Origin: Lachnospiraceae bacterium GAM79
Lineage (GTDB): Bacteria > Bacillota > Clostridia > Lachnospirales > Lachnospiraceae
DNA length: 64,000 nt
Reading direction: 5' to 3'
Assembly (NCBI GenBank): GCA_003584705.1
Contig: AP018536.1
Location: forward strand, 1,426,001-1,490,000
The position numbers and the translations under genes were made by a program. This document shows, piece after piece, positions 43,359-52,248 of the stretch. Numbering within the stretch: position 1 is the stretch's first letter; the number at the start of each line of letters is the position of its first letter. Below the pieces are notes generated by a model. The model was not told the origin of the DNA, ran no database searches, and was given only the letters and a program-made list of their open reading frames with translations.

Positions 43359-44249
43359 ATGAAGAAGTTTGAGTGGAAGAGCGTTTTGGCACTGGCATTA
43401 ACAGGAGCATTGGCACTGGGGCTGACCGCATGCGGCAGCAGCGATAACGGCGCAGCAGCTACCGGCAGCAACGATGCTGGAAGCAAGGCTGTATACCGCA
43501 CTCTGGATGAGATCAAGGAAAGCGGTACCATCAATATCGGTGTATTTTCTGATAAGAATCCGTTTGGTTATGTGGATGAGAACGGCGAGTATCAGGGATA
43601 TGATGTATATTATGCAAGAAGACTCGGTGAGGATCTGGGTGTCGATGTGAACTTCGTATCTACCGAGGCGGCCAACCGTATCGAGTATCTGCAGACCGGT
43701 AAGGTAGACGTGATCCTGGCTAACTTCACCGTAACTCCCGAGAGAGCAGAGGAAGTTGATTTCGCTGTTCCTTATATGAATGTAGCACTTGGCGTAGTAT
43801 CCAAGGATGACAATGTAATCACCACTCTGGATAACTGGAATGCAGATGATTCTATTATTGTGATCTCCGGAACCACCGCAGAGACCTATCTGATTGCTAA
43901 TTATCCGGACATTCCTTTACAGAAGTTCGATTCCTATGCAACCGCTAAGGAAGCTTTTGAAAACGGTACTTCCGTAGCATGGGCAAACGACAACACTGAG
44001 GTCATCGCATTTGCTCTGCAGAATGAAGGCTATACCGTAGGTATTCCTTCCCTGGGCAGCGCTGATACCATCGCTCCCGCAGTATCTAAGGGCAATACTA
44101 CTCTGCTTGACTGGATCAACGATGAGATCGCAAGCCTTGGTGAAGAGAACTTCTTCCATGCAGATTACGAGGCAACTCTGGCAGATACCTATGGTCTGGA
44201 TTACGAGGACAGCCTGGTAGTAGAAGGCGGCAAGGTAACCGCACAATAA
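43359..44249 (+). CDS. Amino-acid ABC transporter substrate-binding lipoprotein
   Basis: A 296-residue family-3 solute-binding protein. A lipoprotein signal ends at LGLTACGS (lipobox cysteine near residue 26). IKESGTINIGVFSDKNPFGY, YQGYDVYYARRLGEDLG, VDVILANFTVTPERAEEVDF and VISGTTAETYLI are typical of polar amino-acid binders such as GlnH/FliY; the arginine in TPERAE usually contacts the substrate carboxylate. ATG 43359 with AGAGGAGGAAAAGG upstream was chosen. The permease and ATPase genes follow after a hairpin. Confidence 0.93.
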   Translation: MKKFEWKSVLALALTGALALGLTACGSSDNGAAATGSNDAGSKAVYRTLDEIKESGTINIGVFSDKNPFGYVDENGEYQGYDVYYARRLGEDLGVDVNFVSTEAANRIEYLQTGKVDVILANFTVTPERAEEVDFAVPYMNVALGVVSKDDNVITTLDNWNADDSIIVISGTTAETYLIANYPDIPLQKFDSYATAKEAFENGTSVAWANDNTEVIAFALQNEGYTVGIPSLGSADTIAPAVSKGNTTLLDWINDEIASLGEENFFHADYEATLADTYGLDYEDSLVVEGGKVTAQ

Positions 44250-44279
44250 GTACGGATCGGAATAGAATGATAGAGAGGG

Positions 44280-44315
44280 GACTGCGGGGCACGTATGTTG
44301 CCGCCGCAGTCTTTT
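44280..44315 (+). terminator. Internal terminator between binding-protein and permease genes
   Basis: GACTGCGG-GGCA pairs with TGCC-(G)-CCGCAGTC, followed by TTTTC. It would reduce read-through from the highly expressed binding-protein gene. Confidence 0.85.
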
Positions 44316-44316
44316 C

Positions 44317-44345
44317 TTGCATCTGGCTACTTCTTTTGTTATAAT
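44317..44345 (+). promoter_or_regulatory. Second promoter, for the permease/ATPase genes
   Basis: TTGCAT and perfect TATAAT with a 17-base spacer start two bases after the internal terminator. Confidence 0.65.
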
Positions 44346-44415
44346 CTAAAAAATTGTGTGTAACTATTCCGAATAGTTACGATTGTTGAAAAGCTTCCTG
44401 AAAGGAAAGAAATAC

Positions 44416-45075
44416 ATGAACTGGGAATTTATAGGAAAATATCTGCCTATGTATGAAAAGGCAGCGTTGCTCACCGTGAAGATCGGTGTCATCGGAATCC
44501 TGTTTGCGATTCTGCTGGGACTGGTATGTGCGGCGATACAATATTATAAAGTACCGGTGCTTCGGTGGATCGTAGCGGTCTACGTGGAGCTGAGCCGTAA
44601 TACACCGCTTCTGGTACAGCTGTTTTTTATTTATTACGGATTTCCGAAGATTGGGATCCGGATGTCAGCAGAGGTCTGCGGTGTGGTAGGACTGGCATTT
44701 TTAGGTGGCAGTTATATGGCGGAGGCATTCCGCAGCGGTCTGGAGGCCGTGGAACCGATCCAGAATGAAAGTGCCATCAGCCTGGGAATGAACTCCGGAC
44801 AGGTACTAAGATATGTGATCCTGCCCCAGGCCATGTCTACCAGTATCCCGGCATTTGTGGCGAATATTATTTTCCTGTTGAAGGAGACCAGTGTATTCAG
44901 TGCCATCAGTCTGATGGATCTGATGTTTACGGCAAAGGATCTGATCGGCCTGTATTATAAGACTACCGAGAGCCTTTTCCTTCTGGTGGTATTTTATCTG
45001 TTGATCCTGCTGCCGGTATCGATCGTGGGATCTCTGGTGGAGAGGAGGATGCGTTATGCCGGATTTGGGGATTGA
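44416..45075 (+). CDS. Amino-acid ABC transporter permease 1
   Basis: A 219-residue HisM-type permease with about five helices. SRNTPLLVQLFFIYYGFPKI and the EAA loop (YMAEAFRSGLEAVEPIQNES, AISLGMNSGQVLRYVILPQA) contact the ATPase. ATG 44416 follows GAAAGGAAAG. It overlaps permease 2 by 20 bases, so both are made together and probably form a heterodimeric channel. Confidence 0.93.
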   Translation: MNWEFIGKYLPMYEKAALLTVKIGVIGILFAILLGLVCAAIQYYKVPVLRWIVAVYVELSRNTPLLVQLFFIYYGFPKIGIRMSAEVCGVVGLAFLGGSYMAEAFRSGLEAVEPIQNESAISLGMNSGQVLRYVILPQAMSTSIPAFVANIIFLLKETSVFSAISLMDLMFTAKDLIGLYYKTTESLFLLVVFYLLILLPVSIVGSLVERRMRYAGFGD

Positions 45076-45730
45076 TGTATTATTCAAAGGCACGAACATG
45101 CTCCGTCTGCTGCAGGGATTATGGGTAGCCATGAAGATCAGTATCGTATCTATTCTGATCAGTATGCCGTTAGGTATTCTGGTGGGAGTGTTGATGACGG
45201 TGAAGAACCGGTTCGTCAAAGCTATCTTCCGGGTCTATCTGGAATTCATCCGTATCATGCCGCAGCTGGTGCTTTTATTTATCGTATATTTCGGATCTAC
45301 CAGAGCACTGGGCTGGAATCTGTCCGGAGAGGTGGCATCCGTCATCGTCTTCGTCCTGTGGGGCACCGCAGAGATGGGAGATCTGGTGCGTGGAGCGCTG
45401 ATCAGTATTCCGAAGCATCAGTACGAAAGCAGTGAAGCACTGGGATTCAGTAAAATACAGACGTATCTGTATATCATTATTCCGCAGACTGTGCGGAGAC
45501 TGATTCCGCTGTCCATCAACCTGATCACCCGTATGATCAAGACCACAAGCCTGGTGCTCATGATCGGCGTGGTGGAGATGCTGAAGGTGGCACAGCAGAT
45601 CATTGAGGCCAATCGTATGAGCAGTCCCAATGCTGCGTTCGGAGTATTCCTTGTGGTATTTGTTCTGTATTTCTTCGCCTGCTGGCCCTTCAGTGTTCTG
45701 GCCAGAGTGCTGGAGAAAAAGTGGAATTAG
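45056..45730 (+). CDS. Amino-acid ABC transporter permease 2
   Basis: A 224-residue paralogous permease: ISIVSILISMPLGILVGVLM, EFIRIMPQLVLLFIVYFG and the EAA loop (GALISIPKHQYESSEALGFS, KIQTYLYIIIPQTVRRLIPL). It starts inside the end of permease 1 and is followed 38 bases later by the ATPase gene. Confidence 0.92.
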   Translation: MPDLGIDVLFKGTNMLRLLQGLWVAMKISIVSILISMPLGILVGVLMTVKNRFVKAIFRVYLEFIRIMPQLVLLFIVYFGSTRALGWNLSGEVASVIVFVLWGTAEMGDLVRGALISIPKHQYESSEALGFSKIQTYLYIIIPQTVRRLIPLSINLITRMIKTTSLVLMIGVVEMLKVAQQIIEANRMSSPNAAFGVFLVVFVLYFFACWPFSVLARVLEKKWN

Positions 45731-45768
45731 AAATGGAACCGGAGTCGGAATGAGAATGGAGTGAAAAC

Positions 45769-46536
45769 ATGGCAGAGACATTGTTGAAGATAGAAAATCT
45801 GACAAAAGAATATGAAGGCCAGAAGATCCTGGACGGCATCAATCTGGAAGTAAAACAGGGAGATGTTCTGGTTGTGGTAGGTCCCAGCGGCTGTGGTAAG
45901 AGTACGCTGCTTCGGTGTATTAATGCACTGGAACCTATTCAGGGCGGTACGATAAAGCTGCAGGGCATGGATATCCGCAAGGGCAGTAAAAATATCACCA
46001 CCCTGCGTCAGAAGATCGGTATGGTATTCCAGAGCTATGAACTGTTCCCGCATCTGACGGTACTGGACAATATTACGCTGGCACCGGTCAAGGTACAGAA
46101 GCGCGATAAGGCGGAGGCACAGAAGGAGGCCATGGAGCTTCTGGAGCGCGTGGGACTGGCAGATAAGGCAAAGAGTTATCCCAGACAGTTGTCCGGTGGA
46201 CAGAAGCAGCGTGTAGCCATCGTCCGGGCATTGTGCATGCATCCGGAGATCCTGCTGTTCGATGAAGTGACCGCGGCACTGGATCCGGAGATGGTAAGAG
46301 AAGTGCTGGATGTTATGCTGGATCTGGCAAAACAGGGCAAGACCATGCTCATTGTCACCCATGAGATGCAGTTTGCAAAGGCGGTAGCGGACAAAGTTAT
46401 TTTCATCGACCAGGGTAAGATCGTGGAGGAGGCCGCTCCCGATAAATTTTTCGAACATCCGGAGACAGAGAGAGCAAAACAGTTCCTGAATGTATTCACC
46501 TTCGAACATGTGGAACACCATACAAAACAGGCATAG
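45769..46536 (+). CDS. Amino-acid ABC transporter ATP-binding protein
   Basis: A 255-residue GlnQ-type ATPase. Walker A is GPSGCGKST, the Q loop is in [12 protein letters not shown], the signature is [11 protein letters not shown], Walker B is [16 protein letters not shown] and the H loop is VTHEM. All catalytic residues are present. It powers the two permeases upstream. A strong terminator follows. Confidence 0.96.
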   Translation: MAETLLKIENLTKEYEGQKILDGINLEVKQGDVLVVVGPSGCGKSTLLRCINALEPIQGGTIKLQGMDIRKGSKNITTLRQKIGMVFQSYELFPHLTVLDNITLAPVKVQKRDKAEAQKEAMELLERVGLADKAKSYPRQLSGGQKQRVAIVRALCMHPEILLFDEVTAALDPEMVREVLDVMLDLAKQGKTMLIVTHEMQFAKAVADKVIFIDQGKIVEEAAPDKFFEHPETERAKQFLNVFTFEHVEHHTKQA

Positions 46537-46554
46537 GAATCGCATAAATACAGG

Positions 46555-46590
46555 AAAAAGATAATGAAGAGAGTGTTCATTATCTTTTTT
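46555..46590 (+). terminator. Terminator of the amino-acid ABC operon
   Basis: AAAAAGATAATGAA (46555-46568) pairs with TTCATTATCTTTTT (46576-46589) around a 7-base loop, and the T-run continues. Confidence 0.92.
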
Positions 46591-46667
46591 TTGTGCTATA
46601 CTCATTATGGATTTTTGCGTTTTATTTCAAATGATTTGCAATATGTGACCAAAGGAGAATGGGAAAG

Positions 46668-48893
46668 GTGAAGAAAAAACCTTATATCAGATATGTGATT
46701 CTGGGGATTCTGGCTACATTGATGGTGGGGTGTATCATCCGTATTGCCATGCCCAACCGGGAATGGAACTATACCGGAAGCTATACTTTTACGGAAGGGG
46801 AATCTTATGCAGAAGAGCCGGTATTTGAGCATATTTCGCTGGGGACAGGAGTATACCGGGTGGAGCTGTCCTACGAATGCACCGGGGATGCTATCGCGGT
46901 CTGCACTGTGAAAGACGGCACTGTGTATCAGGGAGGCCTGTTGTGCAACGGCGAGCATCTGTACAGTGCACTGGGGCATACTTCCTATGATTTCTGGCTT
47001 TATGAGCCCACAGAAGAACTGACGGTGACAATCGATTATTCCGGACAGGAAAAGCTGACCACCGGGAATCTGCGGATCGTGGAGACGAATCTTCTGTGGA
47101 CAAGATATCTTGTGATCCTTGCGGCAGCAGCACTGTTGGTTCTTGCAACCATGTGGCTGGAGCGTCGGGAGGCGGTAAAAGGCAGAAATGAGCAGAGACG
47201 TCAGATCCTGTTTGGAATCGGTGTGATCGCCTTTTTTGCCTCCATCCCCTATTTTTATGACGGCATGGTGTCCGGAGCGGATCTGACCTATCATTTGCAC
47301 CGTATTGAAGGTGTAAAGGATGGACTTCTGACCGGACAGTTCCCGGTACGGCTGGAACCCAGATGGGTATTTGACCACGGATACGCCAATGGTATTTTCT
47401 ATTGTAATCTGTTATTGTATTTTCCGGCACTTCTGCGCATGGCAGGCTTTACGATGACGGAAAGCTATGCTTTCTATTGCATAGGACTTAATATTGCAAC
47501 AGCTGCGATTGCCTGGTACTGCTTTAACGGAATCTTCGGAGACCGGATCATAGGCCTGGTCTGCAGCGCATTGTATACTTTATCCATATTTAGATTTTTT
47601 AAACTGGTAATGGTAGGAGCTGTAGGAGAGGGAAGCGCCTATACGTTTCTGCCGCTGGTGGTATACGGAATTTATCTTGTCTTTGAAAAAGATGTGGAAG
47701 ACAGAGAGTTTCATAAAAGCTGGATCATTTTGGGGCTGGGATATGCCGGATTGATCCAGACCCATGTACTGACCTGTGAGATTACGGCATTGTTCACAGT
47801 GCTGTTCTGTCTGATTTATATCCGCAGAGTATTTGCATGGCAGAGATTTCGGCAGCTTGCGAGTGGAGCATTTTTTGCGTTGGGATTAAGCCTGTGGTAT
47901 CTGGTACCGTTTGTTGACTATTATTTGACACAGGATGTCAGGATACGCCATGCATCGGCGAGAACTATCCAGGACAGAGGAACCATTTTTGCGCAAATAT
48001 TACAGCAGTTCTGGTTCAGCAGAATTCCGGAATCCATGGAAGGCAAGGCAGGGGATTTACTGAATCCTATTGGGGTAGGATTGTTTCTGGTAATAGGAAT
48101 GATGATTTTCTGGCTGCTGTTATTTTTGGGAGATTTGCAAAAACAAAAAGAGGCTGAGAAGAGCTTTGCGATAAAGGCAGCAGGATTCGGATGCCTTGCA
48201 TTATGGATGTCCACAAATTCCTTTCCATGGGATAACATTCAGAAAATTTCCGGCATTGCAGCGACACTGGTGAGCAGTCTGCAGTTCCCCAATCGTTTTC
48301 TGGGATGGGGTACGATTCTGTTGGTGACGGTAACGGGATATGTGATTCGATATTTTCAGAACAACCGGAAAATCTTCTATCAGATGAGTCTGATCACGGC
48401 AGTAGTGTCTTTGTCTGCATCCTATCTGTTTATGATGGATTCGGGAGTACAGGAGAGGGACGTTACATTATATAATCAGGAAAGTATGGGATTTGGTTAC
48501 ATCTCCGGAGAAGAGTATCTGATCTATGGAACGGACAGCACAAAGCTGACTTTTGCAAGACCGGAAGCCAATGAGAATATTCAGATCGCAGACTATGAAA
48601 AGAGCGGTTTAAATATAAGCTTTTCCTGCAGGAATGATTCGCCCCGGGAGGAAATAGTAACACTTCCGGTTCTCATGTATAAGGGATATGCAGCCAGGGA
48701 TGACAAAGGAGAAGTATTGGAGATCACAGACGATGGTGGACATATTTTGCAAGTGTGCATTCCGGGTGGATATGCCGGAACAGTCAGAGTGCGTTTTGTG
48801 GAACCGTGGTATTGGAGAACGGCGGAACTGGTTACTTTGATCACAGTAGCGGGTATCGTGTTTTTCGGGATTCGGAAGAGGAGACAGAGATGA
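46668..48893 (+). CDS. Large polytopic membrane protein (YfhO/GT-C-like)
   Basis: About 741 residues. An N-terminal anchor is followed by a beta-sandwich outside the membrane (residues 30-150), about ten to twelve helices (150-610), a second small beta domain (620-720) and a final helix. The loop SGADLTYHLHRIEGVKDGLL after the first helices resembles the acidic catalytic loop of GT-C-type glycosyltransferases, and the whole resembles YfhO-like proteins, but no donor or acceptor can be named. Start choice: AAAGGAG (46651-46657) is only one base from ATG 46659 but ten bases from GTG 46668, so GTG is preferred. It overlaps the next gene by four bases. Confidence 0.65.
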   Translation: MKKKPYIRYVILGILATLMVGCIIRIAMPNREWNYTGSYTFTEGESYAEEPVFEHISLGTGVYRVELSYECTGDAIAVCTVKDGTVYQGGLLCNGEHLYSALGHTSYDFWLYEPTEELTVTIDYSGQEKLTTGNLRIVETNLLWTRYLVILAAAALLVLATMWLERREAVKGRNEQRRQILFGIGVIAFFASIPYFYDGMVSGADLTYHLHRIEGVKDGLLTGQFPVRLEPRWVFDHGYANGIFYCNLLLYFPALLRMAGFTMTESYAFYCIGLNIATAAIAWYCFNGIFGDRIIGLVCSALYTLSIFRFFKLVMVGAVGEGSAYTFLPLVVYGIYLVFEKDVEDREFHKSWIILGLGYAGLIQTHVLTCEITALFTVLFCLIYIRRVFAWQRFRQLASGAFFALGLSLWYLVPFVDYYLTQDVRIRHASARTIQDRGTIFAQILQQFWFSRIPESMEGKAGDLLNPIGVGLFLVIGMMIFWLLLFLGDLQKQKEAEKSFAIKAAGFGCLALWMSTNSFPWDNIQKISGIAATLVSSLQFPNRFLGWGTILLVTVTGYVIRYFQNNRKIFYQMSLITAVVSLSASYLFMMDSGVQERDVTLYNQESMGFGYISGEEYLIYGTDSTKLTFARPEANENIQIADYEKSGLNISFSCRNDSPREEIVTLPVLMYKGYAARDDKGEVLEITDDGGHILQVCIPGGYAGTVRVRFVEPWYWRTAELVTLITVAGIVFFGIRKRRQR

Positions 48894-50002
48894 AAAAGAA
48901 ATGGATTTTATTAGCGGAAGGGCTTCTCTTAGCGGTTCTGCTCGTGCTGTCTTTTGGGGGATCGGATATTGTATTCGAGGCAGATCATCAGCAATTGTAT
49001 CGGGTGGAAGAAACAGGGGGGATCGTCAGCAAAGATTTTGCATTGAACCCGGGAGTATATCGCATCATAGTAGAGTCGGATATTGCAAATGGCGGAATCG
49101 GAAGTGGAATGGAGATCAGTCTGGAAGCGGAGGAGACCACTTTTCGTGCGATCAGGGGCAACCGGGCAACTTTGTCTGCAGATACAGAGCATAAAAGGAT
49201 TACCTATTATGTGGCAGATACGGTTGATGCAGCACATCTGCAGATACAGCCATTTTCGGAGGGAGGAAATGTTTCCTATGAGTTGAAAGTAGAGAAGACA
49301 ACCGCCGGAAGAAGGATTCTTTTTGTAATAGTGCTGGTTTTTTTTGCCTGTCTGGATGGAATTGCGATATTCCGCAGAAAAGTATTGTGTAAAGAAGTGA
49401 GCGGACAGAAAAAATGGATCAACTGTGCAATGGTGGGAATCTGGATGATAGCCTGTATCCCCTTGCTGGTGGATTATCTTGTTCTGGGGACTGACAGTGT
49501 ACAGTGCCTGAGAGAAACAGAGTATATGCTTCAGGGAGAATGGGGAAGGATTCCGGCAGCCCATTTACTATATTTATGGATTCCGGCAGGAATGCGGTGG
49601 ATTGGATTTCCGGTCGCAACATCTTATAAGATCATGATAGCATTTTTATCCGGAGCTGCACTTGCATTGCTTTATTTCCTGTTTTCCAAATGGGGAAGGG
49701 ATGCGCGACTGGTGTTGGCGGCAGCAGCTTTTGGTATATGGAATCCTCTGGCGGTGAAGACCTTATATGTAATGGGAAATCCCGGAAAGTTTGTTGTCTG
49801 TGTGTTGGGATATGCAGTACTGGGCAGTGTGGTATGGATACTTCTTCAAAAAAGAAAAAGCCAGAACAAAATTTCCCCTTGGATCGTGTTTGCGGTACTG
49901 TTAATACTTGTTTTACAGGTGGTATATTATGAAAATACCATTATACTGCAATCGGATGTTCAGTACTGGTACAATGAAGAACCTTTCATGACAGGAGAAT
50001 AA
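48890..50002 (+). CDS. Membrane protein, N-terminal half of a split paralog of the preceding gene
   Basis: A 370-residue protein: anchor helix (WILLAEGLLLAVLLVLSF), beta-sandwich (residues 30-150, LNPGVYRIIVESDIANGGIG) and about six helices. The layout parallels the first half of the 46668 protein, including a charged loop after the first helices (LGTDSVQCLRETEYMLQGEW). It starts within the stop of the upstream gene (ATGA). Its stop TAA is followed in the same frame, after one codon, by the ATG of the next gene, so the two could be one 671-residue protein interrupted by one stop. Confidence 0.6.
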   Translation: MKKKWILLAEGLLLAVLLVLSFGGSDIVFEADHQQLYRVEETGGIVSKDFALNPGVYRIIVESDIANGGIGSGMEISLEAEETTFRAIRGNRATLSADTEHKRITYYVADTVDAAHLQIQPFSEGGNVSYELKVEKTTAGRRILFVIVLVFFACLDGIAIFRRKVLCKEVSGQKKWINCAMVGIWMIACIPLLVDYLVLGTDSVQCLRETEYMLQGEWGRIPAAHLLYLWIPAGMRWIGFPVATSYKIMIAFLSGAALALLYFLFSKWGRDARLVLAAAAFGIWNPLAVKTLYVMGNPGKFVVCVLGYAVLGSVVWILLQKRKSQNKISPWIVFAVLLILVLQVVYYENTIILQSDVQYWYNEEPFMTGE

Positions 50003-50005
50003 CAG

Positions 50006-50896
50006 ATGGAAAGTACTTTTATCATATTGACCCAGATTATTACCTTTGGAACCGCATGGAGTATGTTCCATTGCGTTTTAAAGAGAAAAAAGAAAGACTG
50101 GTTTTCACTGGTGGGGGCATTAGGGTATCTGTTGCTGCCTTATCATGTATATGTGGTAACGGAAAGTGTGGATCGGTCACAGATTCTGATATGGATGGTG
50201 GTGCCGATCCTGGCAGCGTCTCTGGTAAAAATGTCGGATACGGAGAAAATGTTCTGGAAGACAGGCTACGGATTGACCGCAGTACTGGCCCTGGGGATTA
50301 TCGGAAGACTGGATGGCGTAGCCGCGTTGACGCTTTTGTTCCTGATCTGCGTGGGTGGTATCTGCCGGAGACAATGGCAATATCCGGTGATCGGAATTCT
50401 GGGAGTTGCCATGGCATACCCCACCTATATGACGTGGAAACACTGGCTGTTCGACGGGTCCTTTGCGGAGAGCGGATTGGAATATACCAGCATCATGGAG
50501 CAGGGATACAGTATCGGCGGTCTGTTCAGTACTTATTTTTATAGGAACGGACACCCCGGAATGGGAATTCTGCTGCTTGGCTGTCTGTTGTTTTTGCTCT
50601 ATCAAAGCTTTGTAAAAGGAAAAAAGATATGCGCCAAAAATGATCATATCTGGCTGGGAGCGGCGGCATTGCTCACTGTAATGTCTCTGCGGTATTTCCC
50701 GTGGGATTTTGTACAGAGAATGGGAAGCTGGGCACTGGGGCTGGTAACGCTGATCGGGACTCCGGCGGTGTTTTTCGGTTACGCCCAGATACTGTTGTGT
50801 GTGTGGAGCATTGAAAAATGCGGTGCAGTTTTACAGTTGACAGACAGAACAGCAAGGATGCGGGAAGGCACTGTCAAAAAGAATGGAGAAAAGTAG
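50006..50896 (+). CDS. Membrane protein, C-terminal half of the split paralog
   Basis: A 296-residue protein with about eight helices. LRYFPWDFVQRMGSWALGLV aligns with NSFPWDNIQKISGIAATLVS in the 46668 protein, and VFFGYAQILL with FLGWGTILL, so it matches that protein's C-terminal membrane part but lacks its last beta domain. It is in the same frame as 48890-50002. AGGAG eight bases upstream makes it a plausible independent gene. The function is unknown. Confidence 0.6.
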   Translation: MESTFIILTQIITFGTAWSMFHCVLKRKKKDWFSLVGALGYLLLPYHVYVVTESVDRSQILIWMVVPILAASLVKMSDTEKMFWKTGYGLTAVLALGIIGRLDGVAALTLLFLICVGGICRRQWQYPVIGILGVAMAYPTYMTWKHWLFDGSFAESGLEYTSIMEQGYSIGGLFSTYFYRNGHPGMGILLLGCLLFLLYQSFVKGKKICAKNDHIWLGAAALLTVMSLRYFPWDFVQRMGSWALGLVTLIGTPAVFFGYAQILLCVWSIEKCGAVLQLTDRTARMREGTVKKNGEK

Positions 50897-50897
50897 C

Positions 50898-51482
50898 ATG
50901 GAAAGTAGGGAAGAAAAAGAATCCCAGGGAAAAATATTGTGGAAAATATTCCTGTCCACACTGTATCTGAGTGCATTCACGTTTGGGGGCGGTTATGTCA
51001 TCGTTACGCTGATGAAGAAGAAATTCGTGGATGAATACCATTGGATCGGAGAAGACGAAATGCTGGATCTGGTGGCGATTGCCCAGTCCTCGCCCGGTGC
51101 GATCGCAGTCAACGGAGCCATCGTGGTAGGGTACAAGCTGTTGGGGATTCCCGGAGCATTGGTGGCAATCCTCGGCACGATCCTGCCGCCCTTTGTGATT
51201 ATAGCGGCAATATCTGTCTGCTACAATGTGTTCCGCAGTAACTTCTTCGTGGCGCAGATGCTGTCTGGGATGCAGGCAGGAGTGGGAGCGGTGATCGCTT
51301 CCGTGACGTATGATATGGGTGCACCTATCGTAAAAGAAAAAGATCCTATGTCACTTGTCATTATGCTGGGAGCTTTTTTGGCAGCATGTATTCTGGAGAT
51401 CAATGTGGTCTACATTGTGATCGTCTGCGGACTGATTGGTTTGGTCCGGACACTTCTTTCCAAAAGGAGGTCTGGAAAATGA
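50898..51482 (+). CDS. Chromate-transporter (CHR) family subunit A
   Basis: A 194-residue protein of the short CHR type with about six helices. FTFGGGYVIVTLMKKKFVDE, IAQSSPGAIAVNGAIVVGYK and LGIPGALVAILGTILPPFVI are the family motifs. Short CHR proteins act as pairs; chromate export is proven for a few, while the natural substrate in gut anaerobes is unknown. ATG 50898 with GGAG nine bases upstream was chosen over 50883. It overlaps its partner by four bases. Confidence 0.88.
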   Translation: MESREEKESQGKILWKIFLSTLYLSAFTFGGGYVIVTLMKKKFVDEYHWIGEDEMLDLVAIAQSSPGAIAVNGAIVVGYKLLGIPGALVAILGTILPPFVIIAAISVCYNVFRSNFFVAQMLSGMQAGVGAVIASVTYDMGAPIVKEKDPMSLVIMLGAFLAACILEINVVYIVIVCGLIGLVRTLLSKRRSGK

Positions 51483-52048
51483 TCTATCTGCAATTATTTT
51501 TAAGTTTTCTGCAAATAGGAATGTTCAGCTTCGGCGGCGGTTATGCGGCCATGCCTCTGATCCAGGGACAAGTAGTCACGACTCACGGATGGCTGACCAT
51601 GTCGGAATTCACGGATCTGATCACGATATCACAGATAACACCGGGCCCCATTGCAGTGAATTCCGCCACCTTCGTGGGACTGAAGATTGCCGGGATTCCC
51701 GGAGCTGTGGTGGCAACGGTCGGGTGTATTCTGCCGTCCTGCATTATTGTGACGATCCTGGCAAGACTATACCTGAAGTATCGTAATCTGGATCTGCTGC
51801 AGGGAGTGCTGAAATCTCTGCGGCCTGCAGTGGTGGCAATGATCGCATCGGCAGGGATACTGATCCTCAAAAATGCATTCTGGGGAAGTGCGGAGAGCAT
51901 CTCCCTGACGGGAACTGAGTGGAGTATGGTCTTAATCTTCGGAATCTGTGTGTTGCTGCTTCGAAAGACGAAACTGAATCCCATCTGGGTCATGGTGCTG
52001 GCGGGTGTCATGAAGGTGGGAATCTCCGCAATGACAAATGTTTTGTAA
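51479..52048 (+). CDS. Chromate-transporter (CHR) family subunit B
   Basis: A 189-residue partner of the preceding gene with the same motifs: FSFGGGYAAMPLIQGQVV, ISQITPGPIAVNSATFVGLK, IAGIPGAVVATVGCILPS. AAAAGGAGG lies eight bases before ATG 51479. Together the two halves should make a heterodimer. A terminator follows. Confidence 0.88.
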   Translation: MIYLQLFLSFLQIGMFSFGGGYAAMPLIQGQVVTTHGWLTMSEFTDLITISQITPGPIAVNSATFVGLKIAGIPGAVVATVGCILPSCIIVTILARLYLKYRNLDLLQGVLKSLRPAVVAMIASAGILILKNAFWGSAESISLTGTEWSMVLIFGICVLLLRKTKLNPIWVMVLAGVMKVGISAMTNVL

Positions 52049-52070
52049 TGTAATAGGAAAATGAGGAAAG

Positions 52071-52100
52071 CGGATCTGCTTTTTGCGGATCCGTTTTTTT
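52071..52100 (+). terminator. Terminator after the CHR pair
   Basis: CGGATC (52071-52076) pairs with GATCCG (52088-52093), followed by seven T. Confidence 0.85.
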
Positions 52101-52155
52101 CTGTTCTAAAAATCGAAAAACAAATAGCCTCAAAATGTCCGCGGGAAAAATACAC

Positions 52156-52184
52156 TTGTCTTTATATGAGAAATACTATATAAT
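52156..52184 (+). promoter_or_regulatory. Promoter of sstT
   Basis: TTGTCT and perfect TATAAT are spaced by 17 bases, about 65 bases before the ATG. Confidence 0.7.
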
Positions 52185-52248
52185 AGCACATAATGTGTGC
52201 AATGAAGTACATGTATACATCAGAAAAAAGGGAAAGAAGAGTGTAAGT

